Source of the DNA: an uncultured bacterium
Lineage (GTDB): Bacteria; Vulcanimicrobiota; Xenobia; Xenobiales; Xenobiaceae
Assembly (NCBI GenBank): GCA_934644775.1
Contig: CAKUDB010000003.1
Span: 62,001 to 126,000 of the forward strand
Length of the DNA: 64,000 nt
Reading direction: 5' to 3'
How positions within the stretch are numbered: position 1 is the first letter of the stretch; each line of letters opens with the position of its first letter. The position numbers and the translations under genes were made by a program. The notes beneath the pieces were generated by a model, which did no database searches, was not told the DNA's origin, and worked only from the letters and a program-made list of their open reading frames with translations. Below, one piece after another: positions 33,100-42,466 of the stretch.

Positions 33100-34353
33100 A
33101 TGTCTCTCCCTTCAAACCATAGTTTTCATCTAAATTCTCAAGATATTACCAGATGGGATCTATTTGCTTGCGTGGCTGGACGCCCAGAGGGAATTGCTCT
33201 AACCAGACTAGCTCATATATTACATGTTGAGCGTGAGCGGTCTTTGATAAAGCCTTTATACGAATTGGAAGACGAAGGGCTGATCGTCTGCGATAGCCGC
33301 GATCATTACATCCTTAATAACAAATCGCTAGTAGCTAAAAATTTGCGCCAAACCCTCTCTTTTGCACTAGCCTCCAATTGCGATTACAATTTCTATTTTT
33401 CTGAGCAAATGATCGCTTTCCTAAAGAAAGCTTACAGAAGCGATCACTTTAATAACCGAGACGTACCGGCCGAGCTTTTAGATCCGGCTTTGCTCTGTCG
33501 TTTGGTAGATAATGCCTTATTGCTTATCTATAGTTATGAGCCTTTTACCGGCCGTATGGTCAAAAATATCTTTTTAGACGGCTTGTGCGATTATTTGAAG
33601 ATTAAGCGAGCCTCTTCTTTCTTTTTTAGAAAGAAGATGCCCTTAGAACAGTTTCTGGAAGGGCGGGCAGAGAGCTTTCAAAATCCAGACGATCCTCAAT
33701 TGCGAGCTGCTATGGGTCTTTTTCACGGTAAGAATTTAGCCGGACGCCATTGGGGTCTTACACCTCTGGGAGAAGAGATCAAAGAGAGCGTCGAAAAAGA
33801 AGATTCAGAGATGTTCGATCCAGTTTCCAAAGCTTGCTACGAGCAAGCTTGGCAAAAGATGCAAGAATACAGCCGAGAAGGTAAAGGCTTGACCGTAGAT
33901 ATTTTGCGCCAGTATCACCATCTAACTATGGCCAACACCGATTTTGGCGGCATCTACCGAGATCATGAAGTTGTTATAGCCAACAATCCCAACTTTAAGC
34001 CGGCTCCTATCAACGAAATTCCCCAACGTTTGCAACAATTGATCGACAATTTAACTGGCTACACGCCTTCTACTTTTGAAGAGGCTCTCGATCTTTGTGC
34101 CTATGCTTATAACGAGTTTGTCCATATCCACCCCTTCCAAGATGGCAACAGCCGTACCGCTCGTATTATCTTAGGTCATATGCTCAATTTGCTACATATG
34201 CCTTTTGAAAAGATCCCCGATAGCTTTGCGGCTCGCTTTCTGATCGTCACCAAAGGATTGCAAAAGCGCAATGATCATGAAGTGAAATACGTTTTGGAAG
34301 AGATCTACCTTAATTGTATGAACCGCAAAGAGTTGCACCAAGTTATTAACTAA
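33100..34353 (+). CDS. Fic-domain protein with N-terminal winged-helix region
   Basis: Fic proteins usually transfer AMP from ATP to hydroxyl side chains of target proteins. The Fic motif is HPFQDGNSRTAR starting at H344; the flap-like GGIYRDHEVVI segment lies upstream near 286. In the canonical HPFx[D/E]GNGRxxR the residue after GN is Gly, whereas here it is Ser, so the nucleotide or reaction may differ. Residues of about 20-75 resemble a winged helix (VAGRPEGIALTRLAHILHV ... LEDEGLIVCD). I did not find the inhibitory [S/T]xxxE[G/N] helix. No adjacent antitoxin-like gene is present. Length is 417 residues. It is transcribed alone and converges on mutL. Confidence 0.88.
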   Translation: MSLPSNHSFHLNSQDITRWDLFACVAGRPEGIALTRLAHILHVERERSLIKPLYELEDEGLIVCDSRDHYILNNKSLVAKNLRQTLSFALASNCDYNFYFSEQMIAFLKKAYRSDHFNNRDVPAELLDPALLCRLVDNALLLIYSYEPFTGRMVKNIFLDGLCDYLKIKRASSFFFRKKMPLEQFLEGRAESFQNPDDPQLRAAMGLFHGKNLAGRHWGLTPLGEEIKESVEKEDSEMFDPVSKACYEQAWQKMQEYSREGKGLTVDILRQYHHLTMANTDFGGIYRDHEVVIANNPNFKPAPINEIPQRLQQLIDNLTGYTPSTFEEALDLCAYAYNEFVHIHPFQDGNSRTARIILGHMLNLLHMPFEKIPDSFAARFLIVTKGLQKRNDHEVKYVLEEIYLNCMNRKELHQVIN

Positions 34354-34361
34354 ACATAACC

Positions 34362-34377
34362 TGCCAAATAGTTGGCA
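34362..34377. terminator. Short hairpin between convergent fic and mutL
   Basis: TGCCAA/TTGGCA with a 4-base loop. No T-run follows, so it is a weak terminator candidate. Confidence 0.3.
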
Positions 34378-34395
34378 ACTAAATAAGGTGAAGAA

Positions 34396-36414
34396 TTAGA
34401 GGCGATGGAAGAGGCGATCTAAAACCTTTTCTTCCAAGATAATTCTGGTAGGACGGCCGTGCGGACAGTAAAGCGAATGCTCGACCTTAAGCATATTGTT
34501 GACCAAACCTTCCATAGCTTCAAAGCTAAGCACATCTCCAGCTTTGACGGCAGCTTTACAGCTAGCCATGGCCCTGATCTTTTCTCGCATCTGCTCCCGA
34601 ATGTTGGTACGAGCAGAAATAAATTCTCCAGCTAATTCCTCTACCAACTGAGCAAAAGTAGCCGCTGCTTTGGATAAAGGCAAAGCAGCAGGTACGCCAC
34701 GTAAAGCAAAACGATCGGGGCCAAAGCTTTCCACTTCATAGCCATACTCTTGAAAAGAGGCCAAGCTGTCTTGCAAGAATTGACTGACCTGAGGAGTAAA
34801 TTCGACTATTTCGGGAATGAGTAAGCCTTGGGAACGCTCGCTTAAAGCTTTTATATTAGCTAAATTTTCGTAATTGATGCGCTCTTGGGCCGTATGTTGA
34901 TCGACTAGCCACAGTTTATCGTCACATAAGCCGACGATAAAAGTTTTGTAGACTTGCCCCAACACTTTAAATGGGGGGATTTCCCTCTTTTCCCTACCTT
35001 GCCAAAGTTCACTCTGTTGCCAAGAGGTCTCCTGGAGAGCCTTTGGGGGAGTAACCTTTATCTCCTCAGGCCTAGCTTCAGCCACCATTTCGACGACAGC
35101 GCTGTGGCTACTCTGGCCTGAAGCTTCAGTATTTAGCTTCTCCAAAGTGGAGTTGCTATCTAAGGGGGAAGGCTCTCGCCTTAAAGGGGCACATAATTCC
35201 AAAGCCAACTTAGATTCACTAGGGGTAAGGTGCCTATTCTTTTCAACCGGACTAGCCAAAAGCTTTTTCTGAGCCTCGGTGGCCTGGGGGCTAGCCTTAA
35301 CCTCCCTCTTAGGCTCCTCAGCACCTTTATCCAGTTGGGAAGCTAAAAGGGCTCCTTCCTTCTGCCCCTCAACCTGGCGAGCTAAGAAATCGAAATGCCT
35401 AGGTAGGACGCTATCGGCCCGATAAGCTTCCAAAGCGCGGCTGACCGCTCTGTAGACCAGAGAAAAGACAGGACGAGGCTCGGCGAACCTTACTTCCAAT
35501 TTTGTGGGGTGGACATTGACATCGACGAAAGCTGGATCGACCGTTAAGCGCAACATACCTACCGGAAAGCGCCCCTTTTCAATTAAAGGTGAGAAGCCTT
35601 CTAGTAAAGCTTGGGAAAGATTTTGCGAGCGTATAACCCGCCCATTCATAACTAATAATTGATAAGTACGGCTGCTCTTGGCAGCGCTAGGCCGAGCCAC
35701 AAAGCCCTCGACGCTCATACCTTCGGAGCTATCGAAAATAGGAATAAAATCGGAGCTGTCCAGTTTCCAAAGTTTAGCCAAACGTTTATCACTGCCCATA
35801 TCGGCGGTAAAGGAAAAGACCTCTCGCTCATTGGAATGGAGCGTAAAAGCCACTTCCGGCCAAGCAGCGGCTAAACGGCCCAAAAGATCGATAATTTGAG
35901 CACTTTCAGCACTGGCCGAACGTAAAAATTTTAAACGGGCCGGAGTATTATAAAAGAGATCGCGCACCGTAATACGAGTGCCCGGCACAGCGGCACAGAC
36001 GCTTAAAGTGGGCTCACCTGCCCCTTCCATAGTGAGTAAGGTGCCTTCCAAATCGCCAGCTTGGCAAGTGCGAATTTCTAAGCGAGAGACAGCCCCAATA
36101 CTGGGCAAAGCTTCACCGCGAAAGCCCAAAGTAAAAAGATTATCCAGATCTTCCCACTCTTTTATTTTAGAAGTGGCAAAGCGTTTGACGGCTAAGCGAG
36201 CGTCCTCGCGACTCATACCGCAGCCGTCATCGACAACTTGCATAAACTCTCGACCGCCACCGCGAATAGCCACACTTATCTTACTCGAAGCAGCGTCGAG
36301 AGCATTTTCTACCAATTCTTTAATTACAGAAGCCGGGCGGTCGACAACTTCCCCAGCGGCAATGCGCTCGTAAACACTCTTTTCTAGAAGGCGTACTTTG
36401 GGCTCTTTATCCAT
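34396..36414 (-). CDS. mutL: MutL, DNA mismatch repair ATPase/endonuclease
   Basis: MutL links mismatch recognition to strand incision. The N-terminal GHKL ATPase has ELVENALDA, VDDGCGM, RFATSKI and GFRGEALPSIG; the transducer domain contains VDVNVHPTKLEVRF. A long low-conservation linker (about 330-480) leads to a C-terminal domain with DQHTAQERINYE, which fits the endonuclease motif DQHAx2Ex4E with Thr for Ala, and CPHGRPT. It is therefore the nicking type found in bacteria without MutH. The 672-residue length is normal. No mutS is in the window. Confidence 0.96.
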   Translation of the reverse strand: MDKEPKVRLLEKSVYERIAAGEVVDRPASVIKELVENALDAASSKISVAIRGGGREFMQVVDDGCGMSREDARLAVKRFATSKIKEWEDLDNLFTLGFRGEALPSIGAVSRLEIRTCQAGDLEGTLLTMEGAGEPTLSVCAAVPGTRITVRDLFYNTPARLKFLRSASAESAQIIDLLGRLAAAWPEVAFTLHSNEREVFSFTADMGSDKRLAKLWKLDSSDFIPIFDSSEGMSVEGFVARPSAAKSSRTYQLLVMNGRVIRSQNLSQALLEGFSPLIEKGRFPVGMLRLTVDPAFVDVNVHPTKLEVRFAEPRPVFSLVYRAVSRALEAYRADSVLPRHFDFLARQVEGQKEGALLASQLDKGAEEPKREVKASPQATEAQKKLLASPVEKNRHLTPSESKLALELCAPLRREPSPLDSNSTLEKLNTEASGQSSHSAVVEMVAEARPEEIKVTPPKALQETSWQQSELWQGREKREIPPFKVLGQVYKTFIVGLCDDKLWLVDQHTAQERINYENLANIKALSERSQGLLIPEIVEFTPQVSQFLQDSLASFQEYGYEVESFGPDRFALRGVPAALPLSKAAATFAQLVEELAGEFISARTNIREQMREKIRAMASCKAAVKAGDVLSFEAMEGLVNNMLKVEHSLYCPHGRPTRIILEEKVLDRLFHRL

Positions 36415-36459
36415 TTTACTTCCTAAAAAATCTTTCCCGGAAAAGACCTAGAGATAGCA

Positions 36460-37272
36460 TTATAACAATTCGTCAATACGTACCAATTCAAAGCCGCGCC
36501 CCCGCAAGCCAACGATAATTGAAGGCAAAGCCTGGGCAGTCTGTTGGCGGTCTCCCCCACCGTCATGTAATAAGACAATATCTCCAGGCTGAGCTTGCGC
36601 AACAACTCTCTGGGCAATAACAGCAGCTCCTGGAAGTTGCCAATCGCGTGGGCAATTAGACCACAATACGGCTAACTGGCGCAAACGGCTTCCGTCTCTT
36701 AAATTCCAAGGATAACGCATTCCATAAGGGGGACGATAATAGCGTATTTTTTCACCTAAAACCTCTTCCAAAACTAAACCGCCCTCTTTTATTTCCCGAC
36801 GAGCACGAGCTGGCGTACAGCCCAAGAAGTTGCAATGCGAAAAGCTATGCGAACCGACTAAATGGCCCTCGGCTTTTATTCGTTGGACTAACTTAGGAAA
36901 CTCCAGTACATTTTGGCCTACACAGAAGAAGGAAGCTTTAACCTTTTCCTGGGCCAAAATATCTAAAATTAAAGGGGTGTTTAGAGGGTGGGGGCCGTCA
37001 TCGAAAGTGAGAGCGATCTTGTGGCTTTGACGACTTCCATGGGAGAGTACCTCTCCGTATAAAGAAGAAGTTACGTTGACGCAAGGCTCTAAAAGGGCTC
37101 CGAAAGTAAGGATCGCGCTGTAAGCTCCCCAAAAAAGAGAAGCTTTTCGGTATTTCTTGGGGCACAAGGCCCAAGCGGCCAAGGTAAGAGCTCCAGTGCC
37201 TAAACAATAGGCCGCTTGATAGTTTTCGTGTACCCAGTCACGTATTTCTTCGCTATAAAAATCCATAGCCAA
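36460..37272 (-). CDS. NodB-type polysaccharide deacetylase, membrane-anchored
   Basis: A metal-dependent carbohydrate esterase. The NodB domain starts near residue 84 with LTFDDGPHPLNT (the two Asp bind metal and act as base), then SHSFSHCNF (His-x3-His metal site), RPPYGMR, and LLHDGGG near the C-terminus. Residues of about 20-70 contain hydrophobic segments that would anchor it in the inner membrane facing the periplasm. Typical targets are N-acetyl groups of peptidoglycan or an exopolysaccharide; the sequence does not decide which. It lies 45 bases upstream of mutL on the same strand, and divergent from the small zinc-ribbon gene. Confidence 0.9.
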   Translation of the reverse strand: MAMDFYSEEIRDWVHENYQAAYCLGTGALTLAAWALCPKKYRKASLFWGAYSAILTFGALLEPCVNVTSSLYGEVLSHGSRQSHKIALTFDDGPHPLNTPLILDILAQEKVKASFFCVGQNVLEFPKLVQRIKAEGHLVGSHSFSHCNFLGCTPARARREIKEGGLVLEEVLGEKIRYYRPPYGMRYPWNLRDGSRLRQLAVLWSNCPRDWQLPGAAVIAQRVVAQAQPGDIVLLHDGGGDRQQTAQALPSIIVGLRGRGFELVRIDELL

Positions 37273-37432
37273 TCTTCCTCAAAATAACTAACCAGCTAAA
37301 TTTACTATCACATCTGCCCTTCCTGCTCTAAGTTAAGAGCTTTATTTTTTACAAAGGGGAAAATATTTAGTAGTGCGAACTTGAAAGCGTTGCCGTTCGC
37401 GTACCTGACATTTTTGGAGGTTGTATACATAT

Positions 37433-37813
37433 ATGAGCGATAATAGTTTGTCTGGAAGAGGTAAAACTCAAGATCAACTGGCCAGCAAGCATGACACTGC
37501 CAGAGGCTTGCGAGAGCATGAAGAGAGACTACTACTCGAATTAAAAAAGACTAGAGAGACCAGAGAAAAGCAGGCTGAGCAAGAAGCGGAACAGGCAGCT
37601 AATATTCACTATATGAAATGCCCCCACTGCGGCTTTGACCTAAAAAATGAGCCTATAGAAGAGTTCGACCTGACTTTACCCAGATGTGAGCATTGTAAAG
37701 GAATATTTGTCAGTGCCGAGCAGATTCAAGCTATAAAGAAACATTTCGGCGTATTTAGCAAACTGGCCCGCTTTGGCTCAGTTTTTACCGGCGGTACAAA
37801 GAAGAAAAGATAA
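37433..37813 (+). CDS. Small protein with charged coiled N-terminus and zinc ribbon
   Basis: A 126-residue protein. Residues 15-60 are very rich in Glu, Lys and Arg and probably form a single helix; then a zinc ribbon with KCPHCGFDLKNEPI and RCEHCKGIFV, followed by a short basic tail. This is the 'zf-TFIIB-like' layout (CPxC ... CxxC with GIF). ATG 37433 lies 12 bases after GGAGG (37416-37420); the TTG at 37421 would directly abut that site and is rejected. Function is unknown. It converges with the receiver-like gene 7 bases away, without an obvious terminator. Confidence 0.75.
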   Translation: MSDNSLSGRGKTQDQLASKHDTARGLREHEERLLLELKKTRETREKQAEQEAEQAANIHYMKCPHCGFDLKNEPIEEFDLTLPRCEHCKGIFVSAEQIQAIKKHFGVFSKLARFGSVFTGGTKKKR

Positions 37814-37820
37814 AGAGCTC

Positions 37821-38894
37821 TCAGCACCAAGCTTGTCGAAAAACTTCCCCCAATTCATCTTGGTTGGCCGAAACCAAAGCCAGTATTTCTATTTCTGCTT
37901 TAGCTTCAGCTGCCCGCACCTTATCTGAAAGGTGTTGCGAAGCTGAAGTTTTTCGAAGAGGGAGGGGGGCTCTCTTTAGTATTTTATGTATACTACTGAC
38001 AGAAGGACTGCTTAAAGCCCAGCGCACCAGCCTGGCTTGAGCAGCTTGCCTAAAACAGCCAAAACTCAATTCTTTGTTCTTGAGTCGAGAGCAAAACTTA
38101 GAGAATTGAGCCGAATCTAGCTCCGGGCCCAAGCCGTCACCCCCTTTTAGGGATACTGCCCGACCATTGAGGCTTCGCTCCAGTTGGCCTTTGAGGGATG
38201 TATAGTAAAATTGTAAAGCTTCACGCTCGACATTGGCACCACACTTAGCCAAAAGGTAGCGCCTCTCCAAAAATTCCAAATAGAGCCATAAATCTAAGAT
38301 ATGCTTTTGGCTGGCAAACTTTGATTGGCAGAATTTGTAAGCCGAATGTAAGACTTGTAAGCGCTCGTGCTCGACGCCTTTCAAAAGCTGACACCGCCAG
38401 AGTTGGCTTAATCGTTTTTGAGCTTTTACCAATAGATGAGAATATTTCTGTAGATTAAATATCTTAAAAAATATTTTTTTAAGTTTGACCAATAGTTTCT
38501 TTCCAGTAGAACTAGCGGCCAAGTTGTCTTGAGGGAGTAAGTTTTCAATCATTTGATTCAATCTATTTAGCTTAAAGGGCTTCAAAAGTACGCCTTCTAT
38601 CTTTTCTTCTTTAAGCCTTAACTCCAAGTTAGCCAGAGCCGCCACAATAAGAATCTGTTTTTGTTTAGGATATTTGGTGCGACAGCACCTAAGTATATGT
38701 AGTTGGGTTTCTAAGTCAGAACCGGAGTTGGCTATTAAAAGATCGGCCTCGCACCTTAGCAATTGCTCCATAAGTTGAGAAGCGCCGCCCTTTAAACGAG
38801 TAACTCGATAATCGGCTTTTTGTAACACGTAGATAAGCATATCGCCCACTATGCAGTCTTGATCACAAACGATTATATGTTGCCTTTTATCCAT
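37821..38894 (-). CDS. Degenerate receiver-domain protein, last gene of pilus-like locus
   Basis: Residues 5-118 follow the response-regulator receiver fold: VCDQD supplies the acidic pair, DLLIAN is the strand that should end in the phosphoacceptor, and LLKPF keeps the conserved Lys. The acceptor is Asn (N56), so it cannot be phosphorylated in the usual way; it is best called a pseudo-receiver. The remaining ~235 residues are helical, basic and unrecognised, without DNA-binding motifs that I can see. The start has a G-run ribosome site 7 bases upstream. It follows the GspF-like gene by 23 bases, and a signalling or assembly-scaffold role in that locus is inferred from position only. Confidence 0.72.
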   Translation of the reverse strand: MDKRQHIIVCDQDCIVGDMLIYVLQKADYRVTRLKGGASQLMEQLLRCEADLLIANSGSDLETQLHILRCCRTKYPKQKQILIVAALANLELRLKEEKIEGVLLKPFKLNRLNQMIENLLPQDNLAASSTGKKLLVKLKKIFFKIFNLQKYSHLLVKAQKRLSQLWRCQLLKGVEHERLQVLHSAYKFCQSKFASQKHILDLWLYLEFLERRYLLAKCGANVEREALQFYYTSLKGQLERSLNGRAVSLKGGDGLGPELDSAQFSKFCSRLKNKELSFGCFRQAAQARLVRWALSSPSVSSIHKILKRAPLPLRKTSASQHLSDKVRAAEAKAEIEILALVSANQDELGEVFRQAWC

Positions 38895-38917
38895 TGCTCT
38901 TCCCCCCTATTTTTTGA

Positions 38918-39946
38918 TTAAGCTGCGCTCAAGTTGATAAACTCATACAAAGGCGCAAATAATGCCAAAAGTACCCCCGCAGTACCTAATCCCATAAAGC
39001 TTAATAAAACAGGCTCAATCAAAACAGAGAGCTTATTTATATCATAATTAACTTGCTCGTTATAAAATGAACTTAGACGCTCCAAGACATCATCCAGACA
39101 ATTGGCTTCCATAGCCACGTGGACGGCGTCGATAAAGGTTCGGGGAAAATACTTTCCCATTTTTAAAGCTTCGCTAAATTCACAACCTTGGCTAACACCA
39201 GTAACCGTCTCTTCCAAAGCTAAAGCTAAAGGATAATTGGCTAAAGCTAAACCGATTATTTGTAAAGAGCTATTCAGAGACAATCCGCTGCGCAAAAGTA
39301 AAGCCAAAGTATGGCAAAAACGGGCAGAAAGGATATTTTTAACGATTTTGCCCAGTAAGGGGATCTCCAAAACAAAACTTTGCCACTGCCTCTGTCCGTA
39401 TGACGATAGCCTATAAGTTTTTAAAGCCAAGCAACAAGCAACTATTAAGATCCCCAAAATAGCCCAAAGGGCTTTATTTTGCATTAAAGAGACGACGCTT
39501 AAGAGGATGGAAGTAGGCAGAGGCAAGTGGCTTAGAGTATCAAAAATAGGGGTAAAAGAAGGGATAATATGGAGCATAACCATAACGCTTAAAGTGGCGA
39601 AACCTAGACATACCAGCAAAGGATATTGCAAAGCTGAGCTCAATTTGCGTTTTAGTTCCAATTCCATAGAGAAAAAAGAGGAAATATCTAGACAAATATC
39701 ATCGATAGCGCAGGAAGCTTCTCCGGCTTTGATTAGTCCCATTTCGATTAGCTCAAAATAGTCTGGCTGCATACTCCAGGCCTGAGTTAAGGTACTCCCT
39801 CGGCAAACTTCTCGGCTAACCTCTAACCAGACATTTTGCTCGTCTTTCCGTTTACAACATTGGGCCACAGCTTCTAACGCTTTAACCACATGGACTCCCG
39901 AGCGCAACATCACACCCAATTGGCGATAGATAAAGATCTTCTCCAC
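38918..39946 (-). CDS. GspF/PilC-family inner-membrane platform protein
   Basis: The integral membrane platform of type IV pili and type II secretion. The two GspF domains are visible: the first starts with YRQLGVMLRSGVHVVKALE and the second with FCHTLALLLRSGLSLNSSL; membrane segments lie near 110-135, 160-180 and the C-terminus (GLGTAGVLLALFAPLYEFI). The 342-residue length is slightly short because the N-terminal cytoplasmic tail is reduced. Start choice is GTG 39946, 8 bases after GGAGG (39955-39959); the longer TTG at 39961 would swallow that site. It is 5 bases downstream of the prepilin gene. No GspE/PilB ATPase is in the window. Confidence 0.9.
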   Translation of the reverse strand: MEKIFIYRQLGVMLRSGVHVVKALEAVAQCCKRKDEQNVWLEVSREVCRGSTLTQAWSMQPDYFELIEMGLIKAGEASCAIDDICLDISSFFSMELELKRKLSSALQYPLLVCLGFATLSVMVMLHIIPSFTPIFDTLSHLPLPTSILLSVVSLMQNKALWAILGILIVACCLALKTYRLSSYGQRQWQSFVLEIPLLGKIVKNILSARFCHTLALLLRSGLSLNSSLQIIGLALANYPLALALEETVTGVSQGCEFSEALKMGKYFPRTFIDAVHVAMEANCLDDVLERLSSFYNEQVNYDINKLSVLIEPVLLSFMGLGTAGVLLALFAPLYEFINLSAA

Positions 39947-39951
39947 TAGCC

Positions 39952-41217
39952 TCACCTCCAATCCATCTTACTGAAACTGGCGCTTGACAAAAGACCTTCG
40001 GGAGAAGGGGTGGCCGCCCACTGTCCTCCTAAAAGCGTATTGATATACAAGCGACTATTACCGGGATCGATCCACAAAGCTCGAGGTTGAGCTTGACACA
40101 ATGGCTCTGGCATAGAAATCTGTTGCCAAGTTCCCTTACTGCCATTCTCTTGAAAAATAAGAGCATAAACGAAACTATTATCCATAGTATAGATAGCCGA
40201 TCCCCAACTATTTACAGCTACAGAATGTAAAGGGCCAGCCCCCGAAAAAGGGACTTCCACAATCTCCCCCCAACCGGAGAAAGAATTGATCTTTTCGGAT
40301 ACAGCTTGAGGCAAATTGCCCCAGTAGAATTGGCGCAAACGGCGAGAAAAGCCCTCACAAAGCCAAACGCTGCTGCCATATTGATCACAAGCGACTGCAC
40401 GTAAATCTTTTATAGGCTTTTGCTTACTAGTTAAACACAGGCCGTTTTTCCAAGAGTAAACTCCACTAGCATCGGAATCGTCTAAAACCCACAGAGCTCG
40501 ATTGGCACTGTCGGCACAAAAAAGGAAACTCCCCATTTTGTCGGCAGCAAGATCGACTATATGGGCTCGGTAGCCTTGCTGATTGGGAGGAAGTTCAATC
40601 GCTTGGCAGGCGATATTCTTACCGCTAGCATCAAAAACCATTTGCAAAACCTGAGGCTCACGCTGGTGGGCCAACCAGACGATCCCCTGTCCCGGATGGC
40701 CACTAATAGCCCCTGTTGGCCAGCTAGAAGCAACTCCAGAAGCTGGTTGGGTAGTGGCCAACGTCTCCCAAAAAGAGACTTTAGCAAATGGTTTTTTAAA
40801 GCGACTATCAGTAAAAACGGCCTCGCTGTCGTAGATATGGGCGTCTAAAGAGATGGGAACTTCAGTATTGATAAGGCGACGTAAAGTACATAAAGGTGCC
40901 TTATTGTGCCCTGTATATACAGTTAATAAACTAAAATCGTTACTAAAAGCAGAAATTTGCGCTTTCCAATAATATTCTTGATGGGGGGCCGGAAAGGTAC
41001 CTTTTTGCTCTGCAGGTAAAGAAGAGGGCGGACGATTTTGCAATTCTTCCATCTTGGCCTGACCCAAGTTGACGGCGGCAGTAAAGCGATCGGTGCTCAA
41101 ATTGGCCTTGGTACCGAAAGCATAAGTTCCCAATAGGTAGCCAGCGGCGCAAAAGACTAGAAAGATCCCCATCATTAGTTCTAACAAAGTATAAGCTCTA
41201 AGTGTCTTCCTTATCAT
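39952..41217 (-). CDS. Prepilin-like protein with large propeller-like C-terminal domain
   Basis: Residues 1-35 form a type IV prepilin leader and helix: a short basic leader, then YTLLE with Glu at the +5 position, followed by a hydrophobic helix (LLELMMGIFLVFCAAGYLLG). The residue before the predicted cleavage site is Ala8 rather than Gly. From about 165 to the end (421), segments such as GIVWLAHQREPQVLQMVFD, LFCADSANRALWVLDD, SSVWLCEGFSRRLRQFYW and SAIYTMDN recur at roughly 45-60 residue spacing and resemble blades of an NHL/WD-type propeller; this is inference. It would display a domain at the tip or side of a pilus. Its start overlaps the preceding gene's G-run. Confidence 0.75.
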   Translation of the reverse strand: MIRKTLRAYTLLELMMGIFLVFCAAGYLLGTYAFGTKANLSTDRFTAAVNLGQAKMEELQNRPPSSLPAEQKGTFPAPHQEYYWKAQISAFSNDFSLLTVYTGHNKAPLCTLRRLINTEVPISLDAHIYDSEAVFTDSRFKKPFAKVSFWETLATTQPASGVASSWPTGAISGHPGQGIVWLAHQREPQVLQMVFDASGKNIACQAIELPPNQQGYRAHIVDLAADKMGSFLFCADSANRALWVLDDSDASGVYSWKNGLCLTSKQKPIKDLRAVACDQYGSSVWLCEGFSRRLRQFYWGNLPQAVSEKINSFSGWGEIVEVPFSGAGPLHSVAVNSWGSAIYTMDNSFVYALIFQENGSKGTWQQISMPEPLCQAQPRALWIDPGNSRLYINTLLGGQWAATPSPEGLLSSASFSKMDWR

Positions 41218-41223
41218 ATTGGA

Positions 41224-41886
41224 CTATACCCCCAAAATTTCAAGTTCTGTATATAAGTTTCTAAATAAGTTGGATGCTTTTGGCTTGGGGCGGAGCTTAT
41301 TTTTATGGGGTTCCAACTCACTAAAAGAAACTGTTACACTCAGTTCCAAAAATTGTAACCCGCCACGCACACGCCAATTGATAGAATTTAGACTTATAGA
41401 AGACAACTCACGGGCCAAGATACGCTGGGAATTTATTTGTTCAGGAGATGATAAATTATCCGCTCGAGGTTCAAAGCCCGGTTTATATAAACATCTGGTT
41501 AAAATTCTACTCTCTGAATCCCAATGGAAACCGACAATAGAGGCTTTACCATCTTGGTCTGGAGCTTGGCGAAAGATAAATTTGAAGCCAACCTTATCGT
41601 TGGCGCTCAGATGGTAGCCCTGACGCCAAATTTCCCTATCGACTTTGGGCCAAAGTATCTCTTCACAAGAACGTAAATCGCGGCTCATTACTTCTAGAGC
41701 CAAAGCTGCCGAGCGCATAGCTCTCATACCCATTTCGCTATGCTTATAACTGCGCATGGACGCTAAACTTAGCCGCCCTACTAAGCCAAGAAAAAGGACT
41801 GTCAAAGCACAACATATTAGCAATTCAACGATAGTAATGCCCCAACTTTTTCTCTTATAAATCGGGCCTTTGTTCATATACTGCAT
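41224..41886 (-). CDS. PilW/GspJ-like minor prepilin
   Basis: A 220-residue protein with the leader MQYMNKGPIYKRKSWG followed by ITIVELLI, giving Gly before the cleavage site and Glu at +5 of the mature protein, then a hydrophobic helix. The segment MRSAALALEVMSRDLRSCEEIL and the C-terminal GLQFLELSVTVSF strand resemble PilW/GspJ minor pilins. The ATG at 41886 is chosen because six G lie 7 bases upstream; an ATG at 41916 gives ten extra residues without a better site. It overlaps the preceding PilX-like gene by 32 bases, so translation is probably coupled. Confidence 0.78.
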   Translation of the reverse strand: MQYMNKGPIYKRKSWGITIVELLICCALTVLFLGLVGRLSLASMRSYKHSEMGMRAMRSAALALEVMSRDLRSCEEILWPKVDREIWRQGYHLSANDKVGFKFIFRQAPDQDGKASIVGFHWDSESRILTRCLYKPGFEPRADNLSSPEQINSQRILARELSSISLNSINWRVRGGLQFLELSVTVSFSELEPHKNKLRPKPKASNLFRNLYTELEILGV

Positions 41887-42415
41887 TTTTCCACCCCCCT
41901 GCGGAATCGCGTACAATATAAAGGTTGGCTTCTAAACAAGTCGGCTTTCCGCTACTACTTAAGGTTCCCTCAACTACCCCTCTAACTCTCATAACCTTGG
42001 CCGACAAACTACTTATTTCAAAATAGTAATGGTCGACTCCAGCCACCACGGGAACTCTAACCCAAACCACTCCCTCAGAAGAGGTTTGAGGCTCAGAAAG
42101 CGACTTATTGCCCGGCATATCCAGTAAAAAAGGCCTAGAGCCGTACTGACAATAATTAAAGAAATAATCGCAACCAGATCTAGCTAAGTACCAAGCTTGT
42201 AAATTACGCTCTTGAATACCGGAAAAGCGACGCTCGCTCTGTAAAGAAAGCAAATAAGCGGCTCCTAGGATAAGCATTACGGTAGTTAGCATCATGGCCA
42301 TAATTAAGGCTCCGCCTCGCTGATATTGGCGACGGAAGCCGAAGTGGCCTAGGAGCCAACCTCGGCTTATCGGCTGCTGTAGATTTTTGATATAACTAAA
42401 ATAGATATGCAGCAA
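41855..42415 (-). CDS. PilX/GspK-like minor prepilin
   Basis: A 186-residue protein with a membrane helix preceded by RQYQRGGALIMAMML, the typical PilX N-terminal pattern (QRGxALI..ML), and a following SxERRFSGIQERNLQAWYLARSG that is characteristic of PilX/GspK families. There is no Glu at +5, as in GspK. The TTG at 42415 is chosen because six G lie 8 bases before it, the same spacing as at four neighbouring genes; the longer TTG start at 42460 lacks a site. The leader of about 33 residues is long for a prepilin. It is followed by overlapping minor pilin genes. Confidence 0.7.
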   Translation of the reverse strand: MLHIYFSYIKNLQQPISRGWLLGHFGFRRQYQRGGALIMAMMLTTVMLILGAAYLLSLQSERRFSGIQERNLQAWYLARSGCDYFFNYCQYGSRPFLLDMPGNKSLSEPQTSSEGVVWVRVPVVAGVDHYYFEISSLSAKVMRVRGVVEGTLSSSGKPTCLEANLYIVRDSAGGWKNAVYEQRPDL

Positions 42416-42466
42416 GATAACTTCCCCCCAAGGCAGCAGATTGCAATCTGCCGCAGCCAATTAAGT

